Assembly (NCBI GenBank): GCA_963576735.1
Contig: OY755171.1
Span: 23,162,182 to 23,226,181, forward strand
Direction: 5' to 3'
DNA from: Bedellia somnulentella
Taxonomy: Eukaryota; Arthropoda; Insecta; Lepidoptera; Bedelliidae
Length of the DNA: 64,000 nucleotides
Shown piece after piece: positions 12,601-21,840 of this stretch. The translations under genes and the position numbers were made by a program. How positions within the stretch are numbered: position 1 is the stretch's first letter; each line of letters starts with the position of its first letter. The notes below the pieces were generated by a model, which saw only the letters and a program-made list of their open reading frames with translations, searched no databases and was not told where the DNA came from.

Positions 12601-15600
12601 TGACATATTGTGATCTGGGTATTTTTTTTTTTATTTATTTTAATAAATTAATTAAACAATCAGGAGTGGGCTTCACCTTGTATTATTTTGCGTGCGTTTA
12701 TTCGCTCTCTGTGATTCCCAAATTGATAATTATGTAATTAATGCATAGTTAAAAAATAAGTACTTGAAGATTAGGACGTTAAAGGAAAATGTCTTTCATA
12801 TTTGCTACGCAGAGGTTCTACCAGAGATTAAAACTCTATTTTTATGTGATATTCTATTATCTATTCTTAATGTGATATAACACCCAATCGGCCTTAATTA
12901 AATGATAAAATTGGGTTTGACCTAACAAATGAATGTGTTTGAGGGTATTATGAATCAGTTATCTCCGCGCGCAGTAAAGCGGAACACCCATCGCCGGCCT
13001 TATCACGGCGCTGTGCACGGAGCGGCGCGCTCTCCCACTCGAGAACATACCCCTCGATTACTTGTCATTTATCTACTAACACTGGGACATTACTGTTTGA
13101 GATTTATTCGGAATGAAGAATATGATAATATTTGCCGTGTCGTGCCGGCTTAGAATGTCACTACCACGGGAGTCGTAAGAGGCGATTAAGGGTGTGGGGC
13201 TTTTTTAAATTGTTTTTGGGCTTACGTTTTTCAGAACGCCATGTATGAGACAGTAAGCCCATAACTATTGGTTTCCCGTATAATAGGTACTTGACTTGAA
13301 TTTTCGTATTTTTATATGCATCATGGTACTTGAGGACTGAAAATAAGCAAAGTCACGAAATCGTATGATATAAAATATAACACATTGATAAAAGGATTAA
13401 ATCTACCTATTATACATATGACTTTAGACTTTCATAACAGGACTAGTATTCATCGTTTCTAAATCTACAATACCCTGACCACTTTTGACTAAAAAATGAG
13501 AAAACAAAGGTATAATAAAGGATACATGCTTAAGGCTCACAAATTGAGTCGCCTACCAAACATTGTTAGGCATAGGGAAATATAAATAGAATAGGTAATG
13601 CTTTTCTAAACCAACACTATACGGTTTAACTGAATTTTCATAATTTAATGTCATTAGTATTAAACAATGGAAACAAGGCACTAACAATTGACTAATCAGC
13701 GTACAAATGAGAATGGAAATATGTACTCAATTCAAACGGCCTCATACCAACTTATTTATTCAATAGAATTATTTCAACTTTACTAATGAAATTATGTTAC
13801 TAAATATTGATTGGACATATTTGTGCTACAAATCTCAGTATACATTAAAACAAAGCCATATTCAAATCAGGTGTCATTGTTAAAACTGAAAAAATATAAA
13901 TACAGTCATACCGTAATTTCAATAGTAACATAATTAGTAGGTATTTTCATAACAATCATTATATATTATGATTCTGCTACACTCTTCCTTCCTTCCGACT
14001 ATAACCTGGGAATCTATAACTACGAAATCAACCTATCTGGAACCATTTTGGGAGGTTGAGAAAGAAAATGTGGTTAGATACACCACAACAAAGGTTACTC
14101 CTAAATTTCGCATAAATTGTATAAGCATAACTGAACATGCGGCAGTATTTTGACTCGAAAATGATAAAAAAAAACTTATTTTGCAGCAGCTCTTAACTTA
14201 TTTCCAAAGCAATTTTTACGTTCATGATTCACTTTTATCTTTCTTGTCAATAATCAAATTGAGTACACATTACGTTGTATATACACATTATGATAATAAC
14301 TTATATGCAACTGCATAATTTATTTCACATATGTTATAAAAAAGTTAAAAAGGCAAACAAAATTCCGTGCATTCGTCTATGTTACACTACTACTGATTAG
14401 TGCAGTGAAGACTCAGAATAGCACTACCCCTTAACTTCCCGTGGATGTTCGTAAGAGGTGATTAAGGCTATTGGAGGTTTTTAAGGGATTCTCGAGCGAT
14501 GTGGTTAGAGGACCATTACCCAAAACTTTTTTTTACAATCTTATCTCCACCCAACTTCCAAATGTGGCTGAGCAATTTCTTATTCCAAAGCTCTGGCTAC
14601 CTCTTCTAGGTATTTATAGCCGTGAGTATAAAGTCTGTATGTACCTACTATTACTGAAATTGTTTATGTGCCGCTACAATATTTACCTTATAACAAACTA
14701 TCTCAGATATATATTTATAGTTGATGTAGAAGTGATATGAATAGCAACATTTGGAAGTTGAGTGGAAGAAACATGTTAACTTGAAGACTATGTTATGAAA
14801 TGAAATATTGAACCGGCACTTCATACCAAATTATACTTATGAATATTTCCTTTGGCAAATAAAGAACATCAAACTCAAACGTTCACTCCGCCGTATATCC
14901 CTAAAGGGATTGGTAGCGTTACTAATACTTCTGAATATCACATTGTCACCTGGTGTTTAGAGTACTCACGTTTAGCTTGGACTGTGTATACCTGATAGGG
15001 GGCAGGCTTATTGCCGTTTTGCACAAATAGAGTGTGACATATGTCTTTAGAAAAGACAAATTGGTGTAAGCCCGACCTGAGATTTCAATTCTCAACTTCT
15101 GCGCGATTTATTTATTTATTTATTTATTATTATTAGGACCTTCAACAAGAAATACATAATTCATTTATAGTTTTTTACATTGGTATTACGGTAGACAGTA
15201 TGCATTCTTAACTATAGAAGGCCACAGCATTCTCTGGAAAACATGTACAAAAATTCATTATTCCCTAATTCCCTATTATTAACATAACTTACAACATTAA
15301 ATCCTTAACCTAACTTAAACCTAGACTTAAACTAAAACTATGCGGAACCTGAGTAAACAACCGTTACAACACCTTTAAATTCATTTAATGTTGACTACAA
15401 AAGAGACCACTTTATAATACAATAAATCAAATTGTTAATTAACCTGCGCGGGTATCCTAACCATAACTAACATTATTACTGATAAAGAAATATAAACTTA
15501 AATTAAAAGAGATTCAGAGAGTACATTATTACTGAAGATTTACACTTTTCAAACAACAACGCTTAATGTTAACCGTGTCATCGCCACAAATATCGATTTC

Positions 15601-17157
15601 ATCTCTTAGCTGATTCAAGGCTCTCGTCGCTCTGTTTAATGGAGAGTTGAAACCAAGATTAGTCCTAGCCAATGTTTGTTTAAAGGGCACAATTGCATGC
15701 CTCTGACGCCTGCACGGGGCATTGAAATTAATTTGACCTAACAATTGGGGACAGTCAATATTGTTGCGAATAATGTTGACAACAAACATATTGCTCAGCA
15801 TTTCACGGCGATCGTGAAGGGACGTCATTTTAAAGTGACTCAGCCTATCATTATATGATGCAAGAGATTTAGCCTTACCACAAGAATAAGATAGGTGATA
15901 CAGAAATCTTTTTTGAAGCCTTTCTATTCTTAGTGAGTGCACGTTGTAATAGGGATTCCAGACCACACTGCCGTATTCCAAGATGCTTCTAACTAACGAG
16001 TTGAACAGTGCTATCTTGGTATGATTATTCTTGAAACACTTGGTGTTTCTAAGGACAAATCCAAGACACTTTGACGCTTTACCAATAACGTTATCAAAAT
16101 GTTTGATAAAAGTAAGCTTGCTATCAAAGGTAACACCAAGATCGCGAATAAGCTCAACTTTTTCCAGTTTCTCATTCTCGATTACATAGTTGCCCTCCAA
16201 CACTTTATGTTTCCTTGTAAACGACACCGAAAAGCACTTCCTGGCATTAAGTATCATTTTATTTTTAAAACACCATGAGCTTAGTCGATTAAGATCCTGT
16301 TGCAAAAGATTTGAGTCGGCAACAGAAGAAATCTCTCTGGAGATCTTAAGGTCATCAGCAAACAAGTATGAATCGCAATACCAAAAGCAGTCTAGGACAT
16401 CGTTTACAAAGCGATAAGCGGTGTTCTACCCACTAAGCTATCATTCAATAGCCAAGGAAACACCTTTGGAAAATAAAGAAATTCATGATTAATGTAATAA
16501 TAAGTATGATTCAATACATATACTCCCTTTGGTCCAGCAATATAAAGCTATATTGAATTTCATTTATAATTTCTCTATGAAGTCTGAAAGGAGTGGGTTG
16601 GCAACAGCATTTCACAGTTACTATTGAAACAGATTTCTACTTCCCGAATCAGCTTGCCAGAACAAAAAGAAATATAGCAAAGCGTTCCCCGGAAACATTA
16701 GATAACTAGAAGGCTACGGTATGCACGACGCCATGAGTTGACATTCGATTGGAGTTGAACTTTAGAATGGTTGGGCTTAAAGATTCAAAATTGCTGTGCG
16801 ACTCAAACGCAGGAACGTAGTTGATGTCACTAATTTAGCGCAGTTGGTGAAATTATGAATACAGCTAAAGTTAGCCATTGATTAGGATGTTAAAAGCATC
16901 ACTTACGAGATCCAATGGTAGATGCCGGACACGGTGAGCTGGCCCTTATCTCGTAGCGCCCTCTCGATCAGCTCGGGGTAGGTGTAGGGCGGTTTCCCGG
17001 CGCGGAATGGGGCGGCGGGGGGCGGCGGGGCGGGCGACGGGGGGGCGGCGCGCGCGGACAGCAGCTCGTCCAGCCGAAAGTCCAGCAGCCACGCCAGACT
17101 GCCGCACTCCTCCTCGCACGACATTCGCCGCCGACCCGCTCGACTCTTCTCGACCAT
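3628..17157 (-). CDS. Forkhead-box transcription factor, four coding exons (209 aa)
   Basis: A nuclear DNA-binding transcription factor by family. Coding exons in order are 17157-16907, 9034-8797, 7611-7536 and 3692-3628 (251, 238, 76 and 65 nt, together 210 codons with the stop). Introns are GT-AG (GTAAGT, GTGAGA and GTCAGC donors; TTGCAG acceptors) with phases 2, 0 and 1, and the frame is continuous. The forkhead domain covers about residues 55-130: KPPYTYPELI (helix 1), the exon junction after HWIS, then WKNSVRHNLS (97-106, recognition helix) and GHLWTL in the wing. An acidic N-terminus and a Pro/Ala-rich linker precede it. The C-terminus is only about 75 aa and ends in an unusual hydrophobic GLLVVD. 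The ATG has an in-frame TGA two codons upstream. The Fox subclass could not be assigned, and the recognition helix is followed by INPHFRKG rather than the more usual LNKCF. Untranslated exons were not located. Confidence 0.85.
3740..3905 (-). repeat. SINE-C copy (tRNA-derived), damaged
   Basis: Contains the minus-strand block 'gggtatacgcccccgtc' and 'aattgagctata' found in two other copies (43075-43245 and 44355-44545), with 'aaacaaaggaaagaagaa' beside it and 'gataatccccaagtgagg' at the outer end. The T-arm part is missing, so the copy is older or rearranged. Confidence 0.55.
5030..5370 (+). repeat. SINE-A copy, near full length, diverged
   Basis: tRNA-like head ('cgtgatagtccactgggtag' A-box side, 'gagttccaatcc' B-box), then the family core 'tttgtcttttcgaaagacat', 'cacgtgagtacactgtcc' and the 3' end 'aaccccttcgggaatatac'. 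It has many substitutions against the copy at 41191-41555. ORFs across it are incidental. Confidence 0.75.
5722..7067. mobile_element. DNA transposon with about 350-bp terminal inverted repeats
   Basis: The left arm (5722 to about 6090) and right arm (about 6700-7067) are near-perfect reverse complements, ending in TAGTCCGGTCAATTTA. If the outer TA is the target duplication, the TIR starts GTCCGG, as in Tc1/mariner-type insertions, but the superfamily is not certain. The same open frame (starting MIINETSKVPIVPRCAKN) appears in both arms because they are copies, so it is not taken as a gene. Between the arms lies one Cys-rich ORF (6152-6547). Confidence 0.7.
6152..6547 (+). CDS. Cys-rich ORF inside the long-TIR element (131 aa, probable C-terminal remnant)
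   Basis: The central part has a dense cysteine array (FCNCKKGCNAKCGCRK, then ACTNCQGRSC), resembling a CXC-type zinc-binding module. A strongly acidic Glu-rich tail (EEKEEETQEEEQEEDEG) follows. From general familiarity, similar Cys arrays form the C-terminus of larger transposon-associated insect proteins. No upstream domain is present here, so this is probably the last exon or a deletion remnant. No catalytic motif is visible and the function is unknown. Confidence 0.5.
   Translation: MCLGNHLDPKDWGWKLVDNTLEPVLTLLPPAPEKLLNSIFCNCKKGCNAKCGCRKVGLFYSLACTNCQGRSCSNVESANLEDSYDTNEESLVGQLICEIEEKEEETQEEEQEEDEGQETVILENYESDEEY
7536..7611 (-). CDS. Forkhead gene, coding exon 3
   Basis: A 76-nt exon between a TTGCAG acceptor and an ACAG|GTCAGC donor. 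It encodes VIVLDEAALAAASILPDHQL plus FSGST and one base of the next codon. It is a GC-rich patch in AT-rich DNA and keeps the frame with both neighbours. Too short to match to a family by itself. Confidence 0.75.
7612..8796 (-). other. Forkhead intron 2
   Basis: About 1.2 kb between exons 2 and 3 with GT-AG borders. A short plus-strand ORF at 8462-8662 has no motif. No repeat family was recognised in it. Confidence 0.6.
8797..9034 (-). CDS. Forkhead gene, coding exon 2
   Basis: Starts after a TTGCAG acceptor and completes codon 84, then encodes 79 residues: SRFPYY, ERWKNSVRHNLSINPHF (recognition helix), GAGHLWTL (wing), and an Arg/Glu/Pro-rich segment ending DCPK. It ends in phase 0 at AAG|GTGAGA. 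The join to exon 1 reconstitutes the expected spacing between forkhead helices 2 and 3. Confidence 0.88.
9506..9614 (+). repeat. Direct copy of the fold-back arm
   Basis: Runs from 'attggtcttcatatctatg' to 'tttcaaaatttaaattaac' and matches 12108-12216 in the same orientation, with a longer T run. It directly precedes the 5' LTR at 9619. Confidence 0.7.
9619..9743 (+). repeat. 5' LTR of the ORF-less LTR element
   Basis: Direct repeat with 11844-11968, beginning TGTAGTGTAGTGTGAG and ending ACATTGCA. Apparent identity of the two copies suggests recent insertion. Confidence 0.8.
11844..11968 (+). repeat. 3' LTR of the ORF-less LTR element
   Basis: Second copy of the LTR at 9619-9743. It is preceded by a purine tract and followed by the target duplication ATTA. 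Confidence 0.8.
11973..12262. repeat. Fold-back (palindromic) repeat
   Basis: The left arm, about 11977-12107 ('ttcttgacgacggagttatt' ... 'ggtttgtcattataaac'), is the reverse complement of the right arm, about 12126-12260, with a short loop around 'tcttcatatctatg'. The left arm has one extra 'ggataataaa' unit. The arms are about 130 bp and nearly identical. Confidence 0.75.
12255..12425. promoter_or_regulatory. GC-richer island in intron 1 (possible regulatory element)
   Basis: A GC-rich stretch of about 170 bp ('ctgtcgcggcggtaccgcgg', 'cgatgcgcggcgacggcacc') with no ORF or repeat signature, set in AT-rich DNA. A regulatory role is inferred only from composition and position. Confidence 0.2.
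12955..13080. promoter_or_regulatory. GC-richer island in intron 1 (possible regulatory element)
   Basis: About 125 bp with 'tctccgcgcgcagtaaagcg' and 'gcacggagcggcgcgctctc', without coding features. It is followed by a repeat-B fragment. Regulatory function is a guess from composition. Confidence 0.2.
13135..13265 (+). repeat. Repeat-B 5' fragment
   Basis: Has the family start 'gtgccggcttagaatgtcac' and 'gtcgtaagaggcgattaagg', then diverges. The family occurs at more than ten places in the window. Confidence 0.6.
14398..14660 (+). repeat. Repeat-B copy
   Basis: Head 'agaatagcactacccctta', middle 'taagggattctcgagcgatg', and 3' part 'gtggctgagcaatttcttat' to 'tatagccgtgagtat'. It ends near a GTAT-type simple tail as other copies do. 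The 89-aa ORF over it is incidental. Confidence 0.65.
15108..16410 (-). mobile_element. 5'-truncated LINE (jockey/CR1-like), inserted in a SINE
   Basis: 1,303 bp flanked by the 5-bp duplication GCGAT. The 3' end (low coordinate side) has a TTTA-type simple tail (plus strand 'tttatttatttatttat'). The 5' end starts inside the RT domain, the usual outcome of aborted target-primed reverse transcription. It carries one open frame covering the last part of the RT and the C-terminal region. Confidence 0.8.
15529..16410 (-). pseudogene. Reverse transcriptase C-terminal part of the truncated LINE (293 codons)
   Basis: The frame begins at the truncation point (FVNDVLD), reaches the catalytic FADD within the first 20 residues, and continues through 'LGVTFDSKLTFIKHF' and 'LEYGSVVWNPYY', both typical of jockey/CR1-group polymerases. 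It is still open to a stop at 15529. The endonuclease and most of the RT fingers/palm are absent because of 5' truncation, so it cannot be functional. The exact clade was not determined. Confidence 0.75.
16907..17157 (-). CDS. Forkhead gene, coding exon 1
   Basis: Encodes residues 1-83 and two bases of codon 84. It has an acidic N-terminal part (EEECGSLAWLLDFRLDELL), a Pro/Ala-rich linker, then the start of the forkhead domain (KPPYTYPELIERAL...TVSGIYHWIS). The exon ends at a GTAAGT donor whose bases would otherwise read as an in-frame stop. GC content is well above the flanks. Confidence 0.85.
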
Positions 17158-17159
17158 TG

Positions 17160-17400
17160 CTCACGACTACCACTATAACTATGTCAATCACTATCACTGG
17201 AAGTTCATAACTGATTCAAAGATACAGCGAAAGCTTTATCTAGTTGGTTTCCAGTGTGTATGGGAGGCGGGCTCGCGGCGCGGCGCTGGGCTGCGAGTGA
17301 CTGCGAGTGACAGGTGGAGCGCCGTACCATCGACAACCTGGCACGGCGCCCCGGCCGAGGAGGTTGCATACCAAAAAGTTCGCCTATCATGGAGGTCACG
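17160..17400 (-). promoter_or_regulatory. GC-rich region upstream of the forkhead ATG
   Basis: The sequence just before the start codon becomes GC-rich at 17255-17365 ('ggcgggctcgcggcgcggcg', 'cgccccggccgaggaggttg'). It probably contains 5' UTR and promoter, but no TATA box or initiator stood out. A TGA in frame with the ATG lies two codons upstream. Confidence 0.3.
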
Positions 17401-17574
17401 TTATAGATTTGTTGTTACACTTTGTGGTTTTTGACCGAATTTTATTTAAGGTTTATTTAGAATATCATATGATATGCTTAATTGAAATACTTTTATCAAC
17501 ACAGAGTTTTAATATTTTAGATTAACTCAATATGAATATAAAATATAAAAATTAAACGACTCCTTGAATTGATA

Positions 17575-17750
17575 CATAACATAACATACATAACATAAAC
17601 GTTCACGCCGAATATCCCCGAAGGGGTAGGCAGAGGTACTAATACTTCTGAACATCACGTGACTTTGTCACCTGGTGTTCAGAGTACCCACGTTTTGCAT
17701 GGACAGTGTACTCACGTGATAGGGGGCAGGCCTATCGCCGTTTGAATTAA
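17575..17750 (-). repeat. SINE-A 3' half
   Basis: Contains 'cataacataaacgttcacg' (tail), 'ccccgaaggggtaggcagag', 'cacgttttgcatggacagtg' and 'atagggggcaggcctatcgc', then breaks off before the tRNA head. Confidence 0.75.
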
Positions 17751-18024
17751 TATTAATGCAGAAAAACAAATTTATTGCATATGAAGCACAAAATCTGATT
17801 TAACTATGTTTTTTAGTATACTTGGCTTATTGTCGTATGAGATCCAACAATGCGATGCGCTATTATTATTCATATTTTAATATTATCGTGGCGCGGTTGT
17901 TGCTGTAAATTTATCTGGAATGGTTTGACCAGGTTTCTTCAAACACTTGTATACTTATCCAGCAGGCCTCAGTATAAGCTGTTTATGAATGTCTTTATTT
18001 GTATTTATATTAATAGGTCTTTTA

Positions 18025-18140
18025 TTTCATTTCTTCCCGTGGGTGAACGTAAGTGGGGACTAAGGGTAATTGAGGCTTTACAAGGGATTTTTGAGCGATG
18101 CGGTTTGAGACCCATCACCAACAACTATTAATCATCATGT
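18025..18140 (+). repeat. Repeat-B 5' half
   Basis: 'ttcttcccgtgggtgaacgt', 'ttgagcgatgcggtttgaga' and 'cccatcaccaacaac' match the family in plus orientation. It is followed within 50 bp by an inverted copy. Confidence 0.6.
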
Positions 18141-18184
18141 CTTGAAAATGAAACAACCTATATACATACATTCATACACTAACG

Positions 18185-18410
18185 GCTATAAATCCTTAGA
18201 AGGGCTAGACAGAGCTTAGGAACTCGAAATTATTCAGCCACTTTTGCAAGTTCAATGGGGAAAAGATGGTAATATAAAGTATCGTTGGTGATGGGTCTCC
18301 AACCGCATCGCGCAAAAACCACTTAAAAAGCCCCATATCCTTAGTCCCCTCTTACGACACCCGTGGGTAAAAAGGGGTAGTGGGATTCTAAGCCGGCACT
18401 ACACGGTAAT
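18185..18410 (-). repeat. Repeat-B copy
   Basis: Reverse orientation: 'cggctataaatccttagaag', then 'tggtgatgggtctccaaccg', then 'aagccggcactacac'. Together with the plus-strand copy at 18025-18140 it forms a loose inverted pair. Confidence 0.65.
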
Positions 18411-18534
18411 ACCAAATATCAGAACTGTTTTTTACAAATATATATTACAAACCCTATCATAAAAAAAGAACGAATGTAATGATTTTGGTTCATTATTTTT
18501 GACAAAGTTAGGAAACCAATAGAAAACTGTAACA

Positions 18535-18835
18535 TACATAACATAACATAACATAAACGTTCACGCCGTTTTATCCCCGAAGGGGTTGGCAGAGGTACCA
18601 ATACTCCTGAACTCACATGGCAAGCGCCATCTAGTTTCCTGAGAAGGTACCCACGTTTTGCTTAGACAGTGTACTCACGTGATAGGGGGCAGGCCTATCG
18701 CCGTTTTTGTACGAATACACTGTCACTTGACTAAGTACAACTCAGCCATGTGGGTTTCCTCACGATGTTTTCCCTCACCGTTAGCAACCATGATAAATTA
18801 ACCACACATATGACTTTAGAAAACTGTATTTAAGC
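18535..18835 (-). repeat. SINE-A copy lacking the head
   Basis: Full 3' part and core: 'acgttcacgccgttttatcc', 'atagggggcaggcctatcgc', 'cctcacgatgttttccctca' and 'accacacatatgacttt'. It stops before the tRNA-like head. Its 3' variable block ('catggcaagcgccatctag') differs from the 41191-41555 copy but matches the 23785 copy, suggesting two subfamilies. Confidence 0.75.
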
Positions 18836-19304
18836 AAATAGAAAACTAATCACAAACAGCTGGCAAAAGAAGTAAGTAATGATTTTGGGAATTATCGAAG
18901 CATTATCTGAGCCTATTAATTGTGTTGTTAATAGAAATATGTCAAAACGGGAGTTTTACACCCGCTGAGCACGAGGTGGCAAGACCGCGTGTAGGCAGGG
19001 ACGTATTTTGCAAGCGTTGTAAGTTTCACATAACCTTTTTAACACAACATTTCTAGCAGATAGTTGCTATTCATTAATTTTATTATATTTTCTAAATTAT
19101 TACGAGTGCAATCTCGATTGAAAGTAATACCTAAAAATCTTCAAAACCAACAATTTCGTGAATACTTTTGGAATTTCGTAAGACAATGTGGTACAGATTA
19201 TTTAGATATGATATAAAACATTAAACAAAGATGATTCCAAAAAAAATGTTTAAGTGCGGTCCGTTTTACTTTTTACGTAGCAATATTTATAGATTTTTCT
19301 GGAA

Positions 19305-19560
19305 TAATTGTCACCTCGACTAACTGTGCATAATCAACGCGCACACAGCACAGTAAACCACTCAGTAATCGAAATGCTCCCCTGTGCAATGTCACGCCTG
19401 ATCGCCGGCGTGCGTACCGTGGCGGCGGCGGCGGCGGCGGCGGTATTGATGTTATTAGTAGTTCCGCGGCCGGTGTCGATATCGATATCGCACTCGATAA
19501 TGTCGCCAATTAGCAGCACCGCACTACCCTTCAGCTTAAGTCAAGCGCAACCAAACTTTC
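19305..19560. promoter_or_regulatory. GC-richer island with GCG run (possible regulatory element)
   Basis: About 250 bp containing a (GCG)n run at about 19420-19442 and 'gatatcgatatcgcactcga' (palindromic ATCGAT-type sites). ORFs on both strands are driven by the triplet run. No gene model is supported. Confidence 0.25.
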
Positions 19561-20099
19561 ATATCATACCATAATCTCGTTTGCAATAGAATCCAACAAT
19601 CATGTAAACAAACCAAATTGTCACGATTACTCCGTAATCACATACATTTGACGATCAATTATGAACATAGTCTGATTTCAACGAACGCACCATTGTTTTC
19701 ACATTATCTTCAACACGATTTAACTTGTATTTATAAGTAAAATTTGTTAAAACATTTGCAACGTAAAAATTTCGAAGTATTTGACAAGCTGTCATCTTAG
19801 TTTTTTACTCATCGAACTCTATAAGTCATTGAAAAGTTAGTGTTGTTCGTAATCTGAAGTTATCTTTTATTTTTAATTAAATAAATTATTTTAATTTAAT
19901 ATTATTTGAATACAATACATTTTTTTTCAAGAGCTTAATATAATTAACCAAAACGTATCCTATGCCATAAAAATAATGGTTAGTTTTTAAAAATTGACAG
20001 GTGGCCATTTTGTTAGAATTGTCATTCACAGTCATTCACTGTTCTGTGGGTTCGCTGTGCATTAGTGTTTTCTGTTTACGTTTTCTGTTTCCGATTTCT

Positions 20100-20440
20100 A
20101 CGACTTTGCATTCTCATTTTCCTTCCTCCCTACCACTGCGAACTCAACCCAATTGAGCTCATTTGGGCACAGGTTAAGTCGTATGTTGGGAGAAATAACA
20201 AATCTTTTAAAATGGCGGAAATAAAAACTTTATTGAACAAAGGGTTGGCGAGAATCGGAGCCGAACAATGGTCGTAAGTCGTTCGTAAGTCACGTCCTAA
20301 AGGAAGAGGAAGAAATGAAAAAGCTCGACGGCATTTTAGACATGGCAAGCGATGACACAGTGGTTCCATTTATAATTACGGTCACCGGCAACACTTTTGA
20401 TAGTGATGATGACGAAGACGAAGATTTAAATTTGTTTTAA
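20100..20440 (+). pseudogene. IS630/Tc1-type transposase C-terminal remnant
   Basis: The frame at 20065-20277 contains LPPYHCELNPIELIWAQVKS, the form of the last catalytic-acid block of Tc1/mariner-like DDE transposases, followed by a lysine-rich helix. Past a short frame break, an acidic tail (SDDDEDEDLNLF) ends at a TAA near 20440. The first two catalytic aspartates are missing, so only the 3' end of the gene survives. No TIRs were found. Confidence 0.6.
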
Positions 20441-20524
20441 TAAACACTTTTTTTATATATAATCAGTTTTATTTTATAGTCTATGGCTTATATATTTAAT
20501 CTATTTAGTCAGTTTTATTTTGCT

Positions 20525-20830
20525 GTGTAGTGTCGGTTTAGAATAGCACTACCCCAATTCTTCCGATGGGTGTACGTAAGAGGCGACTAACGGTATTGGG
20601 GCTTTTAAGGGATTTTTGGGCGATGCGGTTGGAGACCCATCACCAACAACCTTTATTTTCAACTCAACTCAAACTTTTATTGCAAACCATAAGTGCGTAT
20701 TTTTACCATCTTTTCCCCACTCACATTTCCAAAAGTGGCTGAGGAATTTCTAATTCCTTAGCTCTGGCTACCCCTTCTAGGGATTCACAGCCGTGAGTAT
20801 ATGTATGTATGTATGTATGTTATTTTAGTA
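20525..20830 (+). repeat. Repeat-B full copy with GTAT tail
   Basis: Starts 'gtagtgtcggtttagaatag', includes 'ttttgggcgatgcggttgga' and 'aaaagtggctgaggaatttc', and ends 'agccgtgagtatatgtatgt'. One of the more complete copies. A strand bias for a 3' simple-repeat tail suggests retroposition. Confidence 0.7.
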
Positions 20831-21034
20831 CCTATCCTACTATGGGCCATAGTCTATAACTTAAAATTAAAATAATTAGAAAAATAAATTTAATTAAAAT
20901 TAAATTAGAACACTATAACATCACTATGGGCATAAACAATACGCTGTCAATGTCAGTCCGCCATATTTGTTTACATGATTGTTGGATTCTATTGCAAACG
21001 ATTTTACATAAACATGCGAGTATCAAGTTATTTG

Positions 21035-21280
21035 TTCTTCTTCTTCTTCTCAGTCGTAACACTCTTGACAGAGTGGTCGTGGTCGTCATTTTGGTTGGGT
21101 GACCCGCCGCACAATTCGTCGCCATTCCTCTCTGAGGGCTGTTTTTTTGGTGCTTTGGTACAGGGGGTCATCCAGCGCTGCTTTGATTTGGTCCGTCCAT
21201 CTCATTGGTGATCGACCACGCATTCGGGTGCCCTCTACTCTGCCCTGTACCACCAGTCGCTCGATTGACATTTGTTCTTA
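21035..21280 (-). pseudogene. LINE ORF2 C-terminal fragment
   Basis: The minus frame reads MSIERLVVQGRVEGTRMRGR, then SPMRWTDQIK and EEWRRIVRRVTQ. This arrangement (Gly-Arg-rich block, RW-DQI, WR-IVR) is the extreme C-terminus of lepidopteran LINE polyproteins, probably RTE or a related clade. The upstream RT is missing. Confidence 0.55.
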
Positions 21281-21840
21281 GAAACCGTTAAAAACGTATA
21301 TGATTACATTTTTAAGGGTTTTGTTTAATAAATGTGTAACCAAGCCTCTACAAGGAATTTAAAAGAATAAGGAAATAATATTTACCAAGCTTCGACAAGG
21401 AAATTAAAAAAATAAGGAAATAATATAATAGAATAGAAAACTCTTAATTGCACATCTTAAAACATAATATTCCTAAACAACAGAATTTTACAACCAAGTA
21501 CCAAGGGCGGTCTTATCACTAAAAGCGATCTCTTCCAGCCAACCTTTGGAAGGTCGGACTATATAACAGACTCCGCTCTTCATCCATCCTTATCCTTAAC
21601 ACTCAACTTATTTCTTCTTATATTATAAATCAGGAAAGTTACTATTTATCTATAAAAATATATAATCTTTTCAACGAATATAATCTAAATCAAGGCCGCG
21701 GCGAGGTAATCATAGTATTATACAAATATTAAATTACAGCTTTTTAATGTTAAAGAAGATCTCAAGTTCTCAGCTATAGTTATTATAAATTTAAAGAAAC
21801 CGTTATAAAATGGCGATGAAATTGTTTAATTTATTAAAAG
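21280..21840. other. AT-rich non-coding stretch
   Basis: Contains a local near-duplication ('aataaggaaataatattta' / 'aataaggaaataatataat'). No gene or known repeat end was recognised. Confidence 0.35.

Larger units (their letters stand above)
14880..16445 (-). repeat. SINE-A copy split by a LINE
   Basis: The 3' and core parts lie at 14880-15107 and the tRNA-like head at 16411-16445 ('aagcggtgttctacccacta'). The two pieces are contiguous in an intact SINE-A. The interruption carries GCGAT at both edges (15103-15107 and 16411-16415). Confidence 0.75.
9035..16906 (-). other. Forkhead intron 1 and its contents
   Basis: A 7.9-kb intron splitting the forkhead domain. It holds a duplicated arm (9506-9614), an LTR element (9619-11968), a fold-back (11973-12262), GC-richer islands (about 12255-12425 and 12955-13080), two repeat-B copies, and a SINE-A copy split by a LINE (14880-16445). 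The remainder, including 13300-14397 and 16450-16900, is AT-rich with nothing recognised. Confidence 0.6.

Noticed and set aside
19308..19574. ORFs of 60-90 aa on both strands with Ala/Pro runs
   Set aside because: Caused by a GCG triplet run. Open frames on both strands over the same bases argue against coding.
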